Origin: Phyllobacterium sp. T1293
Lineage (GTDB): Bacteria > Pseudomonadota > Alphaproteobacteria > Rhizobiales > Rhizobiaceae
Reading direction: 5' to 3'
DNA: 64,000 nucleotides
Assembly (NCBI RefSeq): GCF_020731415.2
Contig: NZ_CP088273.1
Span: 5,001 to 69,000 of the forward strand
Shown: positions 29,672 to 37,340 of the stretch, piece by piece
Layout of the letters: each line of letters begins with the position of its first letter
Position numbering within the stretch: the first letter of the stretch is position 1
The notes under the pieces: model-generated
Database searches by the model: none
What the model was told of the DNA's origin: nothing
The model's input: the letters and a program-made list of their open reading frames with translations, nothing else
Translations under genes and position numbers: made by a program

Positions 29672-30221
29672 CCTTGCACAAACAGCAGCGCGTGCGCATC
29701 CGCTACAGACCGGTTATGCGGGCGTTAGCTCCGTATCGGTTGTTCTGGCTGATAATGCCACCCGTGTCTCGCTACGGGCCCGGCCCGACGCGGTGGCGGC
29801 CTTGTCCAAGGCGATTGGTTTGCCCTTGCCGGTGAAGTCAAAGACAACGTCGACACAGGGAAGTCGCACAGCGATGTGGATCGGCCCGGATGAATGGCTC
29901 ATCATCGATGCTGATGGTAGCGCGCTGGTTGCCGACCTCGCCAAGGTGAAGGTGCTGCATTCGGCTGTGGATGTATCGCATCGCAATGTCGGGATCATTG
30001 TATCAGGCAAGGGTGCAGATGCTGTGGTCAATGGTGGCTGCCCGCAGGACCTGTCGCTCCAAGCGTTCCCGGTTGGCGCGGCGTCCCGCACGGTTCTTGG
30101 CAAGATCGAGATTGTCCTGTTGCGCACCGGGGAAAATACTTTCCGCGTTGAGTGCTGGCGCTCATTCTCCGGCTATGCCTACAGTTTCCTGCAAGAATCA
30201 GCCCGGGATGTTGCTGTCTGA
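29664..30221 (+). CDS. soxG: Sarcosine oxidase subunit gamma
   Basis: A 185-residue GcvT-like small subunit. Family features include the segment GPDEWLIIDADG and the patch VDVSHRNVGIIVSGKGA leading to NGGCPQDLSLQAFPVG. It packs against alpha and beta and stabilises the complex. The start ATG lies inside the soxA end (8-base overlap), indicating coupled translation. The operon is followed by a mosaic intergenic repeat. Confidence 0.95.
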   Translation: MADLAQTAARAHPLQTGYAGVSSVSVVLADNATRVSLRARPDAVAALSKAIGLPLPVKSKTTSTQGSRTAMWIGPDEWLIIDADGSALVADLAKVKVLHSAVDVSHRNVGIIVSGKGADAVVNGGCPQDLSLQAFPVGAASRTVLGKIEIVLLRTGENTFRVECWRSFSGYAYSFLQESARDVAV

Positions 30222-30256
30222 CAGGGGGACCGCAAGCCGTTGATTTTCAGTATGGT

Positions 30257-30444
30257 CGTGCGTGGTTCGTGGTTCGACAAGCTCACCATGAGGCCCTTCG
30301 ACAGGCTCAGGATGAGGGGAGTTTTATTCTGCCCCGTACCCTGCAACTTTTTGATCTGCAATCTTTGCGATTGGCTTTGCATCCACACTCTCCCTCATGG
30401 TGAGCTTGTCGAACCACGAACCACGAACCACGAATCGCACGCAC
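30257..30444. repeat. Mosaic inverted-repeat element, copy 1
   Basis: The left arm begins TGCGTGGTTCGTGGTTCGAC and runs through AAGCTCACCATGAGG. The right arm (about 30393-30444) is its complement with an extra CCACGAA unit. The interior holds a CCTTCGACAGGCTCAGGATGAGG insert and the shared core (30356-30390, reverse orientation) also present in four other copies in this window. It lies between soxG and the membrane hydrolase gene. Confidence 0.85.
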
Positions 30445-30604
30445 AATCGCAATTTTTGCCGAATGCGCCGTATTTGACAGGTCCACATAATAATAGTGTA
30501 CAGATTGCTCCCGGTGAGGCTGTCGATCACAATTGCGCCGTCCTTTGCCATAAAGAGGATGCCGGTGGCTGCCGATTCGCGCGGTCGCGTCGCGAGAGTG
30601 TTCG

Positions 30605-31783
30605 ATGGCTGTCAAAAAGCGCCTTGTTATCAACTTCACAGGCTATGAAGGTCTGCACCCTGATGCGGTGCGCGGGCGCTATCTGAACTCTGCCGCTGAT
30701 TTCAACAGTCTCTGGCATGCCAAAACCAAAGCCAGTCCCATGCTGCCGGAAGGGCCGAACATTGCTTCCATGCGGATGGAAACATCTGGTGCGAACTGGG
30801 ATGTCGAAACTGAATTCTGCCAATATGGCACGGCTGACGTGTTCGATGCCTATTCGGCGCGCAATGTTGTTGCGCGCTTTGCTACCGGGCTGATGGCGTT
30901 TCTCGATATTCTGCTCACAGGCACCTTCTGGCGGTATTTAAGAACCAGTTGGCGCTTCTGCATCTTCTTCATGTGGCCCTTTGTGCTCACCTGCTTCATT
31001 TCACTGGTAGCACTCCTCGTCGGTCTTGGACCATTGTTTGGTGGTTTCAGCTCCTATCATATGATCTGGACTGTTCCCCTTGCGCTCATCATGGCGCGGT
31101 TGCTGATCCGCTGGCCGGGCGAAAAGGTGTTCCTGTCCTATCTGCTTGATGACTGGGCGGCAGCTTCAGACCGGATTTATAGCCGAAACCCGGCATTGCT
31201 GGCGCGGCGTAAGGCCTTTGCCGAGCATCTTACGCGGAAATTACAGGAAACCGATGCGGATGAGGTCGTGATCATAGGGCATAGTCTGGGTACGGTTCCA
31301 GCGGTGGAGGCGATCGCAGATGTCTGGCGCAGTGCCCCGCAACTCATCAAGCAGCAGCCGATTTCACTGCTTTCCATCGGCTCGTGCCTGCTGATGATTG
31401 CCTTTCACCCGCGTGCCACGCAATTGCGTGAGGATATCAGGGTCGTGTTGCAGGAAACGCCGGTTTTCTGGGCCGAATATCAGACGATTGCCGATATCGT
31501 CCATTTCTATAAATCCAACCCGGCGAAAGCGCTGGGGATTATCCCGCGCAATGAACCGATGATCCGGCGCATTCGCTTCAAGCATATTCATAGTGCCAAG
31601 CGTTATGCGCGGGCAAGGAAAAACTTCTTCAAGATGCATCTGCTGTTTTTGAAGGGCGCCCAGATCCGCAATCCTTACGATATGGGCATGTTCGTGCAGG
31701 GGCCGTTTGCTTTTCAGGCACTTGTCGAGAACGACAGCGCAGCACCGCTCGACGATGCAGGCCGCCTTGTCGAGGCAGCCTGA
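30605..31783 (+). CDS. Membrane alpha/beta-hydrolase-like protein of unknown function
   Basis: A 392-residue protein with two or three hydrophobic segments around residues 100-165 and a soluble C-terminal part containing VVIIGHSLGTVPAVEAIADV, the GxSxG nucleophile elbow of serine lipases/esterases. The N-terminus VINFTGYEGLHPDAVRGRY is a polar cytoplasmic-type segment. A distinct substrate cannot be read. It could act on lipids at the membrane, but that is inference. ATG 30605 lies 160 bp after a repeat element; the MaoC gene is convergent, with stops 6 bases apart. Confidence 0.8.
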   Translation: MAVKKRLVINFTGYEGLHPDAVRGRYLNSAADFNSLWHAKTKASPMLPEGPNIASMRMETSGANWDVETEFCQYGTADVFDAYSARNVVARFATGLMAFLDILLTGTFWRYLRTSWRFCIFFMWPFVLTCFISLVALLVGLGPLFGGFSSYHMIWTVPLALIMARLLIRWPGEKVFLSYLLDDWAAASDRIYSRNPALLARRKAFAEHLTRKLQETDADEVVIIGHSLGTVPAVEAIADVWRSAPQLIKQQPISLLSIGSCLLMIAFHPRATQLREDIRVVLQETPVFWAEYQTIADIVHFYKSNPAKALGIIPRNEPMIRRIRFKHIHSAKRYARARKNFFKMHLLFLKGAQIRNPYDMGMFVQGPFAFQALVENDSAAPLDDAGRLVEAA

Positions 31784-31789
31784 GCCAGA

Positions 31790-32272
31790 TCAGTCGTCCA
31801 TTTCAGGGGGATGTTCAAGAACAGCAATCGTCAGCCAGTTGGCGACCAGCGCCGGTTTGATCGAGCCTTCGATTTCAAGCGTTACTTCATAGTTGTTGAG
31901 CACGCGGCCGGAAGGACGGATATCCGCATCCACAAGCTTGAAGCGGGCACGCACCTGTTTGCCTGATTTGACCGGTGCCATGAAACGCACTTTGTCAAAA
32001 CCATAATTGATGCCCATGGTCGCGCCTTCGATCATCGGCAGAGCCTCATAGGCGAGCGTCGACAGAAGCGAGATTGTCAGAAAGCCGTGGGCAATGGTGC
32101 TGCCGAAAGGCGTTTCCGCCGCGCGCTCCGGGTCCGTATGGATAAACTGGTGATCATCCGTTGCGTCGGCAAACTTATTGATCATATCCTGGCTGACCAC
32201 GCGCCATTCCGAGCAGCCCATTTCTGTACCGATACTGGCCTTCAACTGCTTGAGCGTGATCGGTTCTTTCAT
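31790..32272 (-). CDS. MaoC family dehydratase
   Basis: A 160-residue hot-dog-fold protein with the hydratase-2 motif: DATDDHQFIHTDPERA supplies the catalytic Asp and His, and GSTIAHGFLTISL completes the site. Such enzymes hydrate trans-2-enoyl-CoA to (R)-3-hydroxyacyl-CoA. The length suits a single-domain (R)-specific enoyl-CoA hydratase. It has its own promoter region downstream of tRNA-Val on the same strand. Confidence 0.92.
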   Translation of the reverse strand: MKEPITLKQLKASIGTEMGCSEWRVVSQDMINKFADATDDHQFIHTDPERAAETPFGSTIAHGFLTISLLSTLAYEALPMIEGATMGINYGFDKVRFMAPVKSGKQVRARFKLVDADIRPSGRVLNNYEVTLEIEGSIKPALVANWLTIAVLEHPPEMDD

Positions 32273-32429
32273 GGTTTCTGGGCTTTCCGAAAGTTTTGGG
32301 TCAGATCATAGATTTTGCTGTCGATAGACTTTTATGAGCCAAATGTCATCCCTTGCACCGCTAAACTGGAAAGCGGCTGCTGCTCAAGGCGGTTCGAAGC
32401 ATCAAATTTTATGAGGTGGAGGGTTCGGA

Positions 32430-32504
<75 letters not shown>

Positions 32505-32606
32505 ATCCGACAGGGGCGCATACACCATATTGGTTTCAGTCCGTCAATAGCTGTTGGAAGAAGTTATCAGGCTTTCTTCAACGGAGCGGGCGGATAGGGC
32601 CTTTGA

Positions 32607-32969
32607 TCAGGCCGCTACCAGCATTTTTTCGATTTCATTCACCAGATCGCGCAGGTGGAAAGGCTTGGACAGCACTTTCGCATCCTTCGGGGCTTTCGAA
32701 TCGGAGTTCAGCGCCACGGCGGCAAAGCCGGTGATGAACATGATCTTTAGATCCGGGTCGATTTCTGATGCGCGGCGTGCGAGTTCAATACCGTCCATCT
32801 CAGGCATGACGATATCGGTGAGGAGCAGTGAAAACGGCTCTTCGCGCAATCTGTCATAGGCGCTGGCGCCATTGTCGAAAGGCGTGACGTGGTATCCTGC
32901 CTTCTCCAGCGCCTTCACGAGGAAGCGCCGCATGTCATTGTCATCTTCTGCTAGAAGGATTCTCTTCAT
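32607..32969 (-). CDS. cpdR: CpdR single-domain response regulator
   Basis: A 120-residue stand-alone receiver domain starting MKRILLAEDDNDMRRFLVKA. Asp52 in LLLTDIVMPEMDG is the phospho-acceptor, and SKPFHL supplies the conserved Lys. Identity as CpdR rests on the near-canonical N-terminus and the neighbouring N-formylglutamate amidohydrolase gene. In Caulobacter and rhizobia, unphosphorylated CpdR directs ClpXP to degrade CtrA and other cell-cycle proteins. It is divergent from the amidohydrolase gene with a 273-bp gap. Confidence 0.93.
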   Translation of the reverse strand: MKRILLAEDDNDMRRFLVKALEKAGYHVTPFDNGASAYDRLREEPFSLLLTDIVMPEMDGIELARRASEIDPDLKIMFITGFAAVALNSDSKAPKDAKVLSKPFHLRDLVNEIEKMLVAA

Positions 32970-33242
32970 CAGTCCGTCCGAATTTCTATCGCCTGATCAT
33001 CCCCAGACAGGCGTCCCATCACAGTTAACAAGACGCTTTTTTGGTAAAGATCGCGTGAATGATTTGCGGAAAATACGGTGGAACCCCGGAAAAGTCGAGG
33101 AAGATCGCTGTTATGGCGACGAAGAATTCTGAAAGATCATTGGCGTCAGAAAAGTTCCGGTACTTTGACAGTTGAAGAATTCCCTCCGGAGCGAAGTTGC
33201 TCTAAAGTGCCTGTATATTCAAGCAAACCTTCGAAGTGAATA

Positions 33243-34133
33243 ATGACCCTCGAGCGCGATTTCCCCGACAAGCTGCCCTATGAACTGCGCCGGCCGGCTG
33301 AACAGCGCATTCCCTTCGTTTTCAATTCGCCCCATAGCGGCCAGTTTTATCCGCCAGCCTTCCTGCGGCAATCACAGCTTGATGCGCAAACGATTCGCCG
33401 TTCGGAAGACTGTTTTGTCGATCAGCTGTTTGCCGCCAGCGTCATGCTGGGTGCGCCTTTGCTGGCAGCGCAATTCCCGCGCGCCTATCTCGATGTCAAT
33501 CGCGAGCCCTATGAGCTTGATGCGAAAATGTTCTCCGATCCGCTGCCGCCCTACGCCAACGCAAGTTCTGCGCGGGTGGCCGGTGGACTTGGCACCATTC
33601 CGCGGCTTGTCGGCGAAGGGCAGGAGATTTACGCGCAGAAATTGCCCGTCGAGGAAGCCCTTGGGCGTATCAACACAATCTACAAGCCATACCATGCGCT
33701 GCTTGCCGAGGTGCTGCTGGAAACACGCAGCCGCTTTGGCTACGGGGTGCTGGTTGATTGCCATTCGATGCCAACAGGCATTCGCTTCCCCGATAGCGGT
33801 TTACGGCCGGATTTCATCATTGGTGATCGTTTTGGCACCAGCTGCTCGCCGGAGCTGACCAATGCTGCAATCGATCTCTTGCGCGAAATGGGCTATGCGG
33901 TTGCCCATAACAAGCCCTATGCCGGGGGCTATATAACCGAACATTACGGGCGTCCGCTAAAGCGTTTCCATGCGTTGCAGATCGAGGTCAATCGCGGGCT
34001 CTATCTCAACGAGCACAATTATGAGCGCAAATCGGGGTTTGACCAGCTGCAGCGGGATATCAGCCAGTTTCTGGCTGATCTGGTGTCGCTGCCGGATTTC
34101 CATTTCCTCGATGTTCCGCTTGCTGCGGAGTAG
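33243..34133 (+). CDS. N-formylglutamate amidohydrolase
   Basis: A 296-residue member of the N-formylglutamate deformylase family. Family motifs are FNSPHSGQFYP near residue 28, PRAYLDVNREPYELD, VDCHSMP at about 170 and QIEVNRGLYL near 245. Family members hydrolyse N-formylglutamate to glutamate and formate in the five-step histidine pathway. No other hut gene lies nearby, and the alphaproteobacterial copy next to cpdR may have another formyl or acyl substrate. Start ATG 33243. Confidence 0.93.
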   Translation: MTLERDFPDKLPYELRRPAEQRIPFVFNSPHSGQFYPPAFLRQSQLDAQTIRRSEDCFVDQLFAASVMLGAPLLAAQFPRAYLDVNREPYELDAKMFSDPLPPYANASSARVAGGLGTIPRLVGEGQEIYAQKLPVEEALGRINTIYKPYHALLAEVLLETRSRFGYGVLVDCHSMPTGIRFPDSGLRPDFIIGDRFGTSCSPELTNAAIDLLREMGYAVAHNKPYAGGYITEHYGRPLKRFHALQIEVNRGLYLNEHNYERKSGFDQLQRDISQFLADLVSLPDFHFLDVPLAAE

Positions 34134-34162
34134 CGCCGGAACGTCTCAACTGGCCTGAAAAC

Positions 34163-34241
34163 AAAAAAAGACCGCGCAGGTGCGCGGTCCAAGTCTAGGG
34201 AGGAAACGCCCAAGGAGGGCATAGACAGGTCGCCCCGTCTA
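34163..34241 (-). ncRNA. Probable small regulatory RNA with exposed CCUCC anti-Shine-Dalgarno motifs
   Basis: On the minus strand a promoter is followed by about 79 nt that fold into three parts. The first is a hairpin with arms ATAGAC/GTCTAT. The second is a short hairpin GCCC-TCCTT-GGGC presenting UCCUU in its loop, followed by single-stranded GTTTCCTCCCTAGAC. The third is a strong intrinsic terminator, GACCGCGCA/TGCGCGGTC followed by seven T (34169-34163). This layout matches the alphaproteobacterial CCUCC-motif sRNAs (alpha-r14 type), which pair with ribosome-binding sites. Family membership is from recollection of the motif, not a search. It lies between the amidohydrolase gene and hisN, antisense to both. 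Confidence 0.72.
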
Positions 34242-34247
34242 TTAACC

Positions 34248-34276
34248 AATCTATGCTGCATCGCACAAAGGGTCAA
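34248..34276 (-). promoter_or_regulatory. Sigma-70-type promoter of the small RNA
   Basis: On the minus strand TTGACC (34276-34271) and TAGATT (34253-34248) are separated by exactly 17 bases. The predicted start is near 34241, giving a transcript that ends at the terminator about 79 nt later. Confidence 0.65.
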
Positions 34277-34383
34277 GTAATTTGTGCGATTTTTTAAGCA
34301 TGATATTTATGTGCCTAAAAAAAATGCAATAATTTAGCCGACAATGCAGGTAAATGAGAAAATTCTGATCGTGAGGAACCATT

Positions 34384-35157
34384 TTGGCCATTGAACTTTC
34401 GTTTTTACGGCAAATCGCGCAAGTTGCAGCCGAGCAGACGCTGCCGCGTTTCCGCACCATTTCGTCCATCGACAACAAATATCAGGTCGGATTTGACCCG
34501 GTTACCGAAGCGGACAAGGAAGCTGAACGGGCGATTCGCGCATTGATAAACGCGGCCTATCCTGATCATGGCATCATGGGCGAGGAGTTCGGTTCGGAAA
34601 ATCTGGACGCCTCGCATGTCTGGGTCATCGATCCGATTGATGGCACACGGGCGTTTATTTCAGGGCTTCCGGTGTGGGGTACGCTTGCGGGCCTGACCGT
34701 CGATGGTGATGCGGTGGCCGGTGTCATGGCGCAGCCCTTTACCGGCGAGCTTTTCATGTGCGACGGCACAGCCTCTTATTATGAGGGGCCGGGCGGTCCT
34801 CGCCAGCTGAAAACCCGGCAAAATCCTGATATCGCGCAGGCGACGCTGTTCACCACGACACCCGCACTGTTCAAGGACAAGAAGCGCGAGGCCTATGACC
34901 GGGTTGAGCGCAGCGTGCGCATGCCGCGTTATGGTGCAGATTGCTATGGCTACGCCATGATTGCTGCCGGTTTCGTCGATCTGGTGGTGGAAACAGCCTT
35001 GCATCCCTACGATATTGTCGCGCTGGTGCCCATCATCGAAAAGGCCGGTGGGGTCATCACCAATTGGGACGGTGGCCCGGCAGAAAAGGCTGGCGATATC
35101 GTGGCGGCAGGTTCGAAAGAACTGCACGCGCAGGCGCTGGAACTGCTCAACCGTTGA
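34384..35157 (+). CDS. hisN: Inositol-phosphatase-family histidinol-phosphatase (HisN type)
   Basis: A 257-residue enzyme of the IMPase superfamily. The metal-binding motifs are present: GEEFG (about residue 62), DPIDGTRAFISG (about 82-93) and the late HPYDIVALVPIIEKAGG in place of the usual WDxxAG motif. The segment GADCYGYAMIAAGFVDLVVE is typical of the HisN subgroup. The likely reaction is histidinol phosphate to histidinol; inositol monophosphate or other substrates remain possible. The start is TTG 34384 with GAGGA 7 bases upstream. Confidence 0.88.
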   Translation: MAIELSFLRQIAQVAAEQTLPRFRTISSIDNKYQVGFDPVTEADKEAERAIRALINAAYPDHGIMGEEFGSENLDASHVWVIDPIDGTRAFISGLPVWGTLAGLTVDGDAVAGVMAQPFTGELFMCDGTASYYEGPGGPRQLKTRQNPDIAQATLFTTTPALFKDKKREAYDRVERSVRMPRYGADCYGYAMIAAGFVDLVVETALHPYDIVALVPIIEKAGGVITNWDGGPAEKAGDIVAAGSKELHAQALELLNR

Positions 35158-35164
35158 TAGCGGT

Positions 35165-36142
35165 CTAGGTCGCCTGTTCGTTTTCGGTTTCGGCTACATC
35201 ACCGCCGGTTCCTGGAATGAAGGCATCGAAAGCCGCGAAAAACTGTTCGCGGTAAAAATCCTTTTCCTGAAGGATTTCATGTTTCGAGCCGTCAATGGTG
35301 ATCAGCGTGGCGTTGCGCAATTGCAGGGCGAATCGTTCAATCGCCGGTGTGGATACGACCTGATCTGCACCGGCGGCCACAACCAGCGTCGGGATACGGA
35401 TGGCCTCGATATAATCAGGCTGTGTCACCCGGCGGATCGCCTTGGCAACGGAGGCGATCCATCCGGCTGTTGGACCGCCAATGGCGAGTTCCGGCGCTAC
35501 TTTGAGAATCTCGGTGTTGCGCAGGTAGCGGGCGGCATCGGATGTCACTTCATTGATGGCAAATGGCTTTATCGTGGGTTTGCCACCACGGATATAGACC
35601 CGGCCAAGACCGGTTGTCCGCAAGGTATTGGCGATGGCGCTCAACAGAATTTTGCCGAGGCGTCCGCCGCGCACGTCGAGAAGCGGTGTCATAAGCACCA
35701 TGCGGCGGATGCGGTTTGCCAAGGCAGGGGCTGCGAGAAGCGCAATCAGTGCGCCGGTGGAATGGGCGAGAACATAGAACGGACCACGGCAATCGGGCAA
35801 AAGCACGTTTTCGAACAGCAACTCCAGATCGGCGGCATAGTGGTCGAAGCTTCTGACATGGCCGCGCGCCGGATCGCGCAACATCCGGCTTGATCCGCCT
35901 TGACCCCGCCAATCGAACGTGGCGACGGCAAAGCCGCGCTTGGTGATATCGCCGATGGTCTCGAAATATTTTTCGATACACTCGTTGCGGCCCTGCAGGA
36001 TAAGCACTGTGCCTTGAACGGGGTGTGTTGTGGCTGGGAAAATCGCGTAGCGCAGTTCCTTGCCGCCCTTGAGCGGCAATGTATCGACGCGTGCATCCTG
36101 CGGTGTCGGATTGGCGGGTGTTTCGACAAGCGGATGGGTCAT
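35165..36142 (-). CDS. Alpha/beta hydrolase, lysophospholipase-like
   Basis: About 325 residues, Hydrolase_4/serine aminopeptidase S33 type. An oxyanion-region LQGRNECIEKYFETIGDI leads to FDWRGQGGS. The nucleophile elbow is LAHSTGALIAL, with Ala in the first position of GxSxG. AAGADQVVSTPAIE holds the Asp and GSKHEIL the catalytic His. These features fit lysophospholipase L2 or monoacylglycerol lipase. Start ATG 36142 is chosen by similarity of the first residues to relatives; ATG 36163 and 36172 are alternatives. Convergent with hisN, 7 bases between stops. Confidence 0.88.
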   Translation of the reverse strand: MTHPLVETPANPTPQDARVDTLPLKGGKELRYAIFPATTHPVQGTVLILQGRNECIEKYFETIGDITKRGFAVATFDWRGQGGSSRMLRDPARGHVRSFDHYAADLELLFENVLLPDCRGPFYVLAHSTGALIALLAAPALANRIRRMVLMTPLLDVRGGRLGKILLSAIANTLRTTGLGRVYIRGGKPTIKPFAINEVTSDAARYLRNTEILKVAPELAIGGPTAGWIASVAKAIRRVTQPDYIEAIRIPTLVVAAGADQVVSTPAIERFALQLRNATLITIDGSKHEILQEKDFYREQFFAAFDAFIPGTGGDVAETENEQAT

Positions 36143-36243
36143 TGGATATCGGTCAGTCCTCATCCCGCGCATGTGGGGTTCGCGCTGTGCATTTGCATCA
36201 TTTGATAAAATGCACGGACATAAAGGTCAAACCGCGTTTGCGC

Positions 36244-36282
36244 AAAAAAATGACCGGAAACTCTTGGGAGGGTTTCCGGTCA
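36244..36282 (-). ncRNA. Hairpin with U-run and CCCUCCC loop, candidate sRNA terminator
   Basis: TGACCGGAAAC (36251-36261) and GTTTCCGGTCA (36272-36282) are perfect 11-bp arms. On the minus strand the loop reads CCTCCCAAGA, preceded by a C at the top of the stem, and seven T follow (36250-36244). It is a full intrinsic terminator with no minus-strand gene ending there; the hydrolase gene begins about 100 bp beyond it. A TATAAA box near 36325 on the minus strand could serve a short transcript of 70-80 nt. The 5' end is not defined. The C-rich loop resembles the sRNA at 34.2 kb. Confidence 0.5.
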
Positions 36283-36550
36283 GTACACTCCGGACGGAAG
36301 GGACGTTACATCCGGAACGATGGATGTGTTTATAGAAGGGGGCGTGTGAACGTATCCCGAAGAGCGCGTTCATATTGCGTTCATCGCCGCGACAGGGGCT
36401 TTACCTCTCTGAAAGCCGGAAATTGGTCTGATAAAAGGGGGTTGAAATGGCTTTGGCCCTTTACCAACTATCTATTGTGATCGCCATAACGGGATCACTG
36501 GTTCAGCGGGACTTGCCAATAAGGGAGTCTCTTCAGGAACCAGAATTACG

Positions 36551-36580
36551 CAACCTTGTCGCTCTAAAGGAGGGCTTACT
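36551..36580 (+). promoter_or_regulatory. ROSE-like RNA thermometer hairpin before hsp20
   Basis: The last 30 bases of the hsp20 leader contain UCGCU (36559-36563) three bases ahead of the AAGGAGG ribosome-binding site (36567-36573). CUCU (36562-36565) can pair with GGAG (36569-36572) around AAA, followed by a G36561/G36573 opposition and a C36560-G36574 pair. This is the U(U/C)GCU-against-SD arrangement with a G-G mismatch described for ROSE elements of rhizobial small heat-shock genes. The upstream hairpins of a full ROSE element were not resolved. Confidence 0.5.
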
Positions 36581-37051
36581 ATGCGTCACGTTGATTTTTC
36601 CCCACTCTATCGTTCGACCGTCGGTTTCGACCGGCTTTTCACTATTCTTGATTCGCTGGCCCAGCCAGATGGTGCTCAGACCTATCCGCCCTATAATATC
36701 GAGCGGACTGGCGAGAATGCCTATCGCATTACCATGGCTGTTGCCGGTTTCTCGGAAGATGAAATCCAGATCGAAGCCCATCGCAACCAGCTTAAAGTGA
36801 CTGGCGAGAAGGGCACGGAAACCGCCGATGAGAATGCTGAAACGCTGTATCGTGGCATTGCTTCGCGCGCTTTCGAACGCCGCTTCCACCTTGCCGATTT
36901 CGTCGAAGTCAGTGGTGCCAGCCTGAAAAACGGCTTGCTGCACATTGATCTGAAGCGCGAAATCCCCGAGGAAATGAAGCCGCGCAAGATCGCTGTCACT
37001 GCCCTGTCTGAAAAGACAGCCAAGCAGATTGAAGCCAAAACTGCGAACTAA
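36581..37051 (+). CDS. Small heat-shock protein Hsp20 (IbpA-like)
   Basis: A 156-residue protein. The N-terminal arm MRHVDFSPLYRSTVGFDRLF is typical of class A rhizobial sHSPs. The alpha-crystallin domain spans about residues 38-130 (YNIERTGENAYRITMAVAGF through GLLHIDLKREIPEE) and a short C-terminal extension follows. It binds unfolding proteins in the cytoplasm, handing them to DnaK/ClpB. A strong AAGGAGG lies 7 bases upstream and sits in a possible thermometer hairpin, suggesting heat control at translation. A perfect terminator follows. Confidence 0.95.
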   Translation: MRHVDFSPLYRSTVGFDRLFTILDSLAQPDGAQTYPPYNIERTGENAYRITMAVAGFSEDEIQIEAHRNQLKVTGEKGTETADENAETLYRGIASRAFERRFHLADFVEVSGASLKNGLLHIDLKREIPEEMKPRKIAVTALSEKTAKQIEAKTAN

Positions 37052-37070
37052 GCTTTAACGGCTAGAGTGG

Positions 37071-37100
37071 AAAAAGCGGCGCGATTGCGCCGCTTTTTTT
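37071..37100 (+). terminator. Terminator of hsp20
   Basis: AAAAAGCGGCGC and GCGCCGCTTTTT are perfect 12-bp arms around GATT, with seven T in all. It lies 20 bases after the hsp20 stop. Confidence 0.92.
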
Positions 37101-37144
37101 ATGGGGATGGTCATGATGCTGGAGATTGGTGCATGAATATTGGT

Positions 37145-37287
37145 GTGGTGCGTGGTTCGACATAACAACCATGAGGGAGAGTGGGGATGCAACGATAATC
37201 GCAAAGATTGCAGCGTAAAGGTTGCAGAACTTGGCTCCCTTTCACCATCCCTCTCCCTCATGGTTGTTATGTCGAACCACGCACCAC
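37145..37287. repeat. Mosaic inverted-repeat element, copy 2, perfect 36-bp arms
   Basis: The arms 37145-37180 and 37252-37287 are exact reverse complements over 36 bases, beginning GTGGTGCGTGGTTCGACATA. The 71-bp interior holds the shared core (37181-37213) ending CGCAAAGATTGCAG. There is no coding capacity for a transposase. Confidence 0.92.
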
Positions 37288-37340
37288 GAATCCACGAACC
37301 CACACTCATGCAAATAAAAGGCACCATCTCTGCCGCTTGT

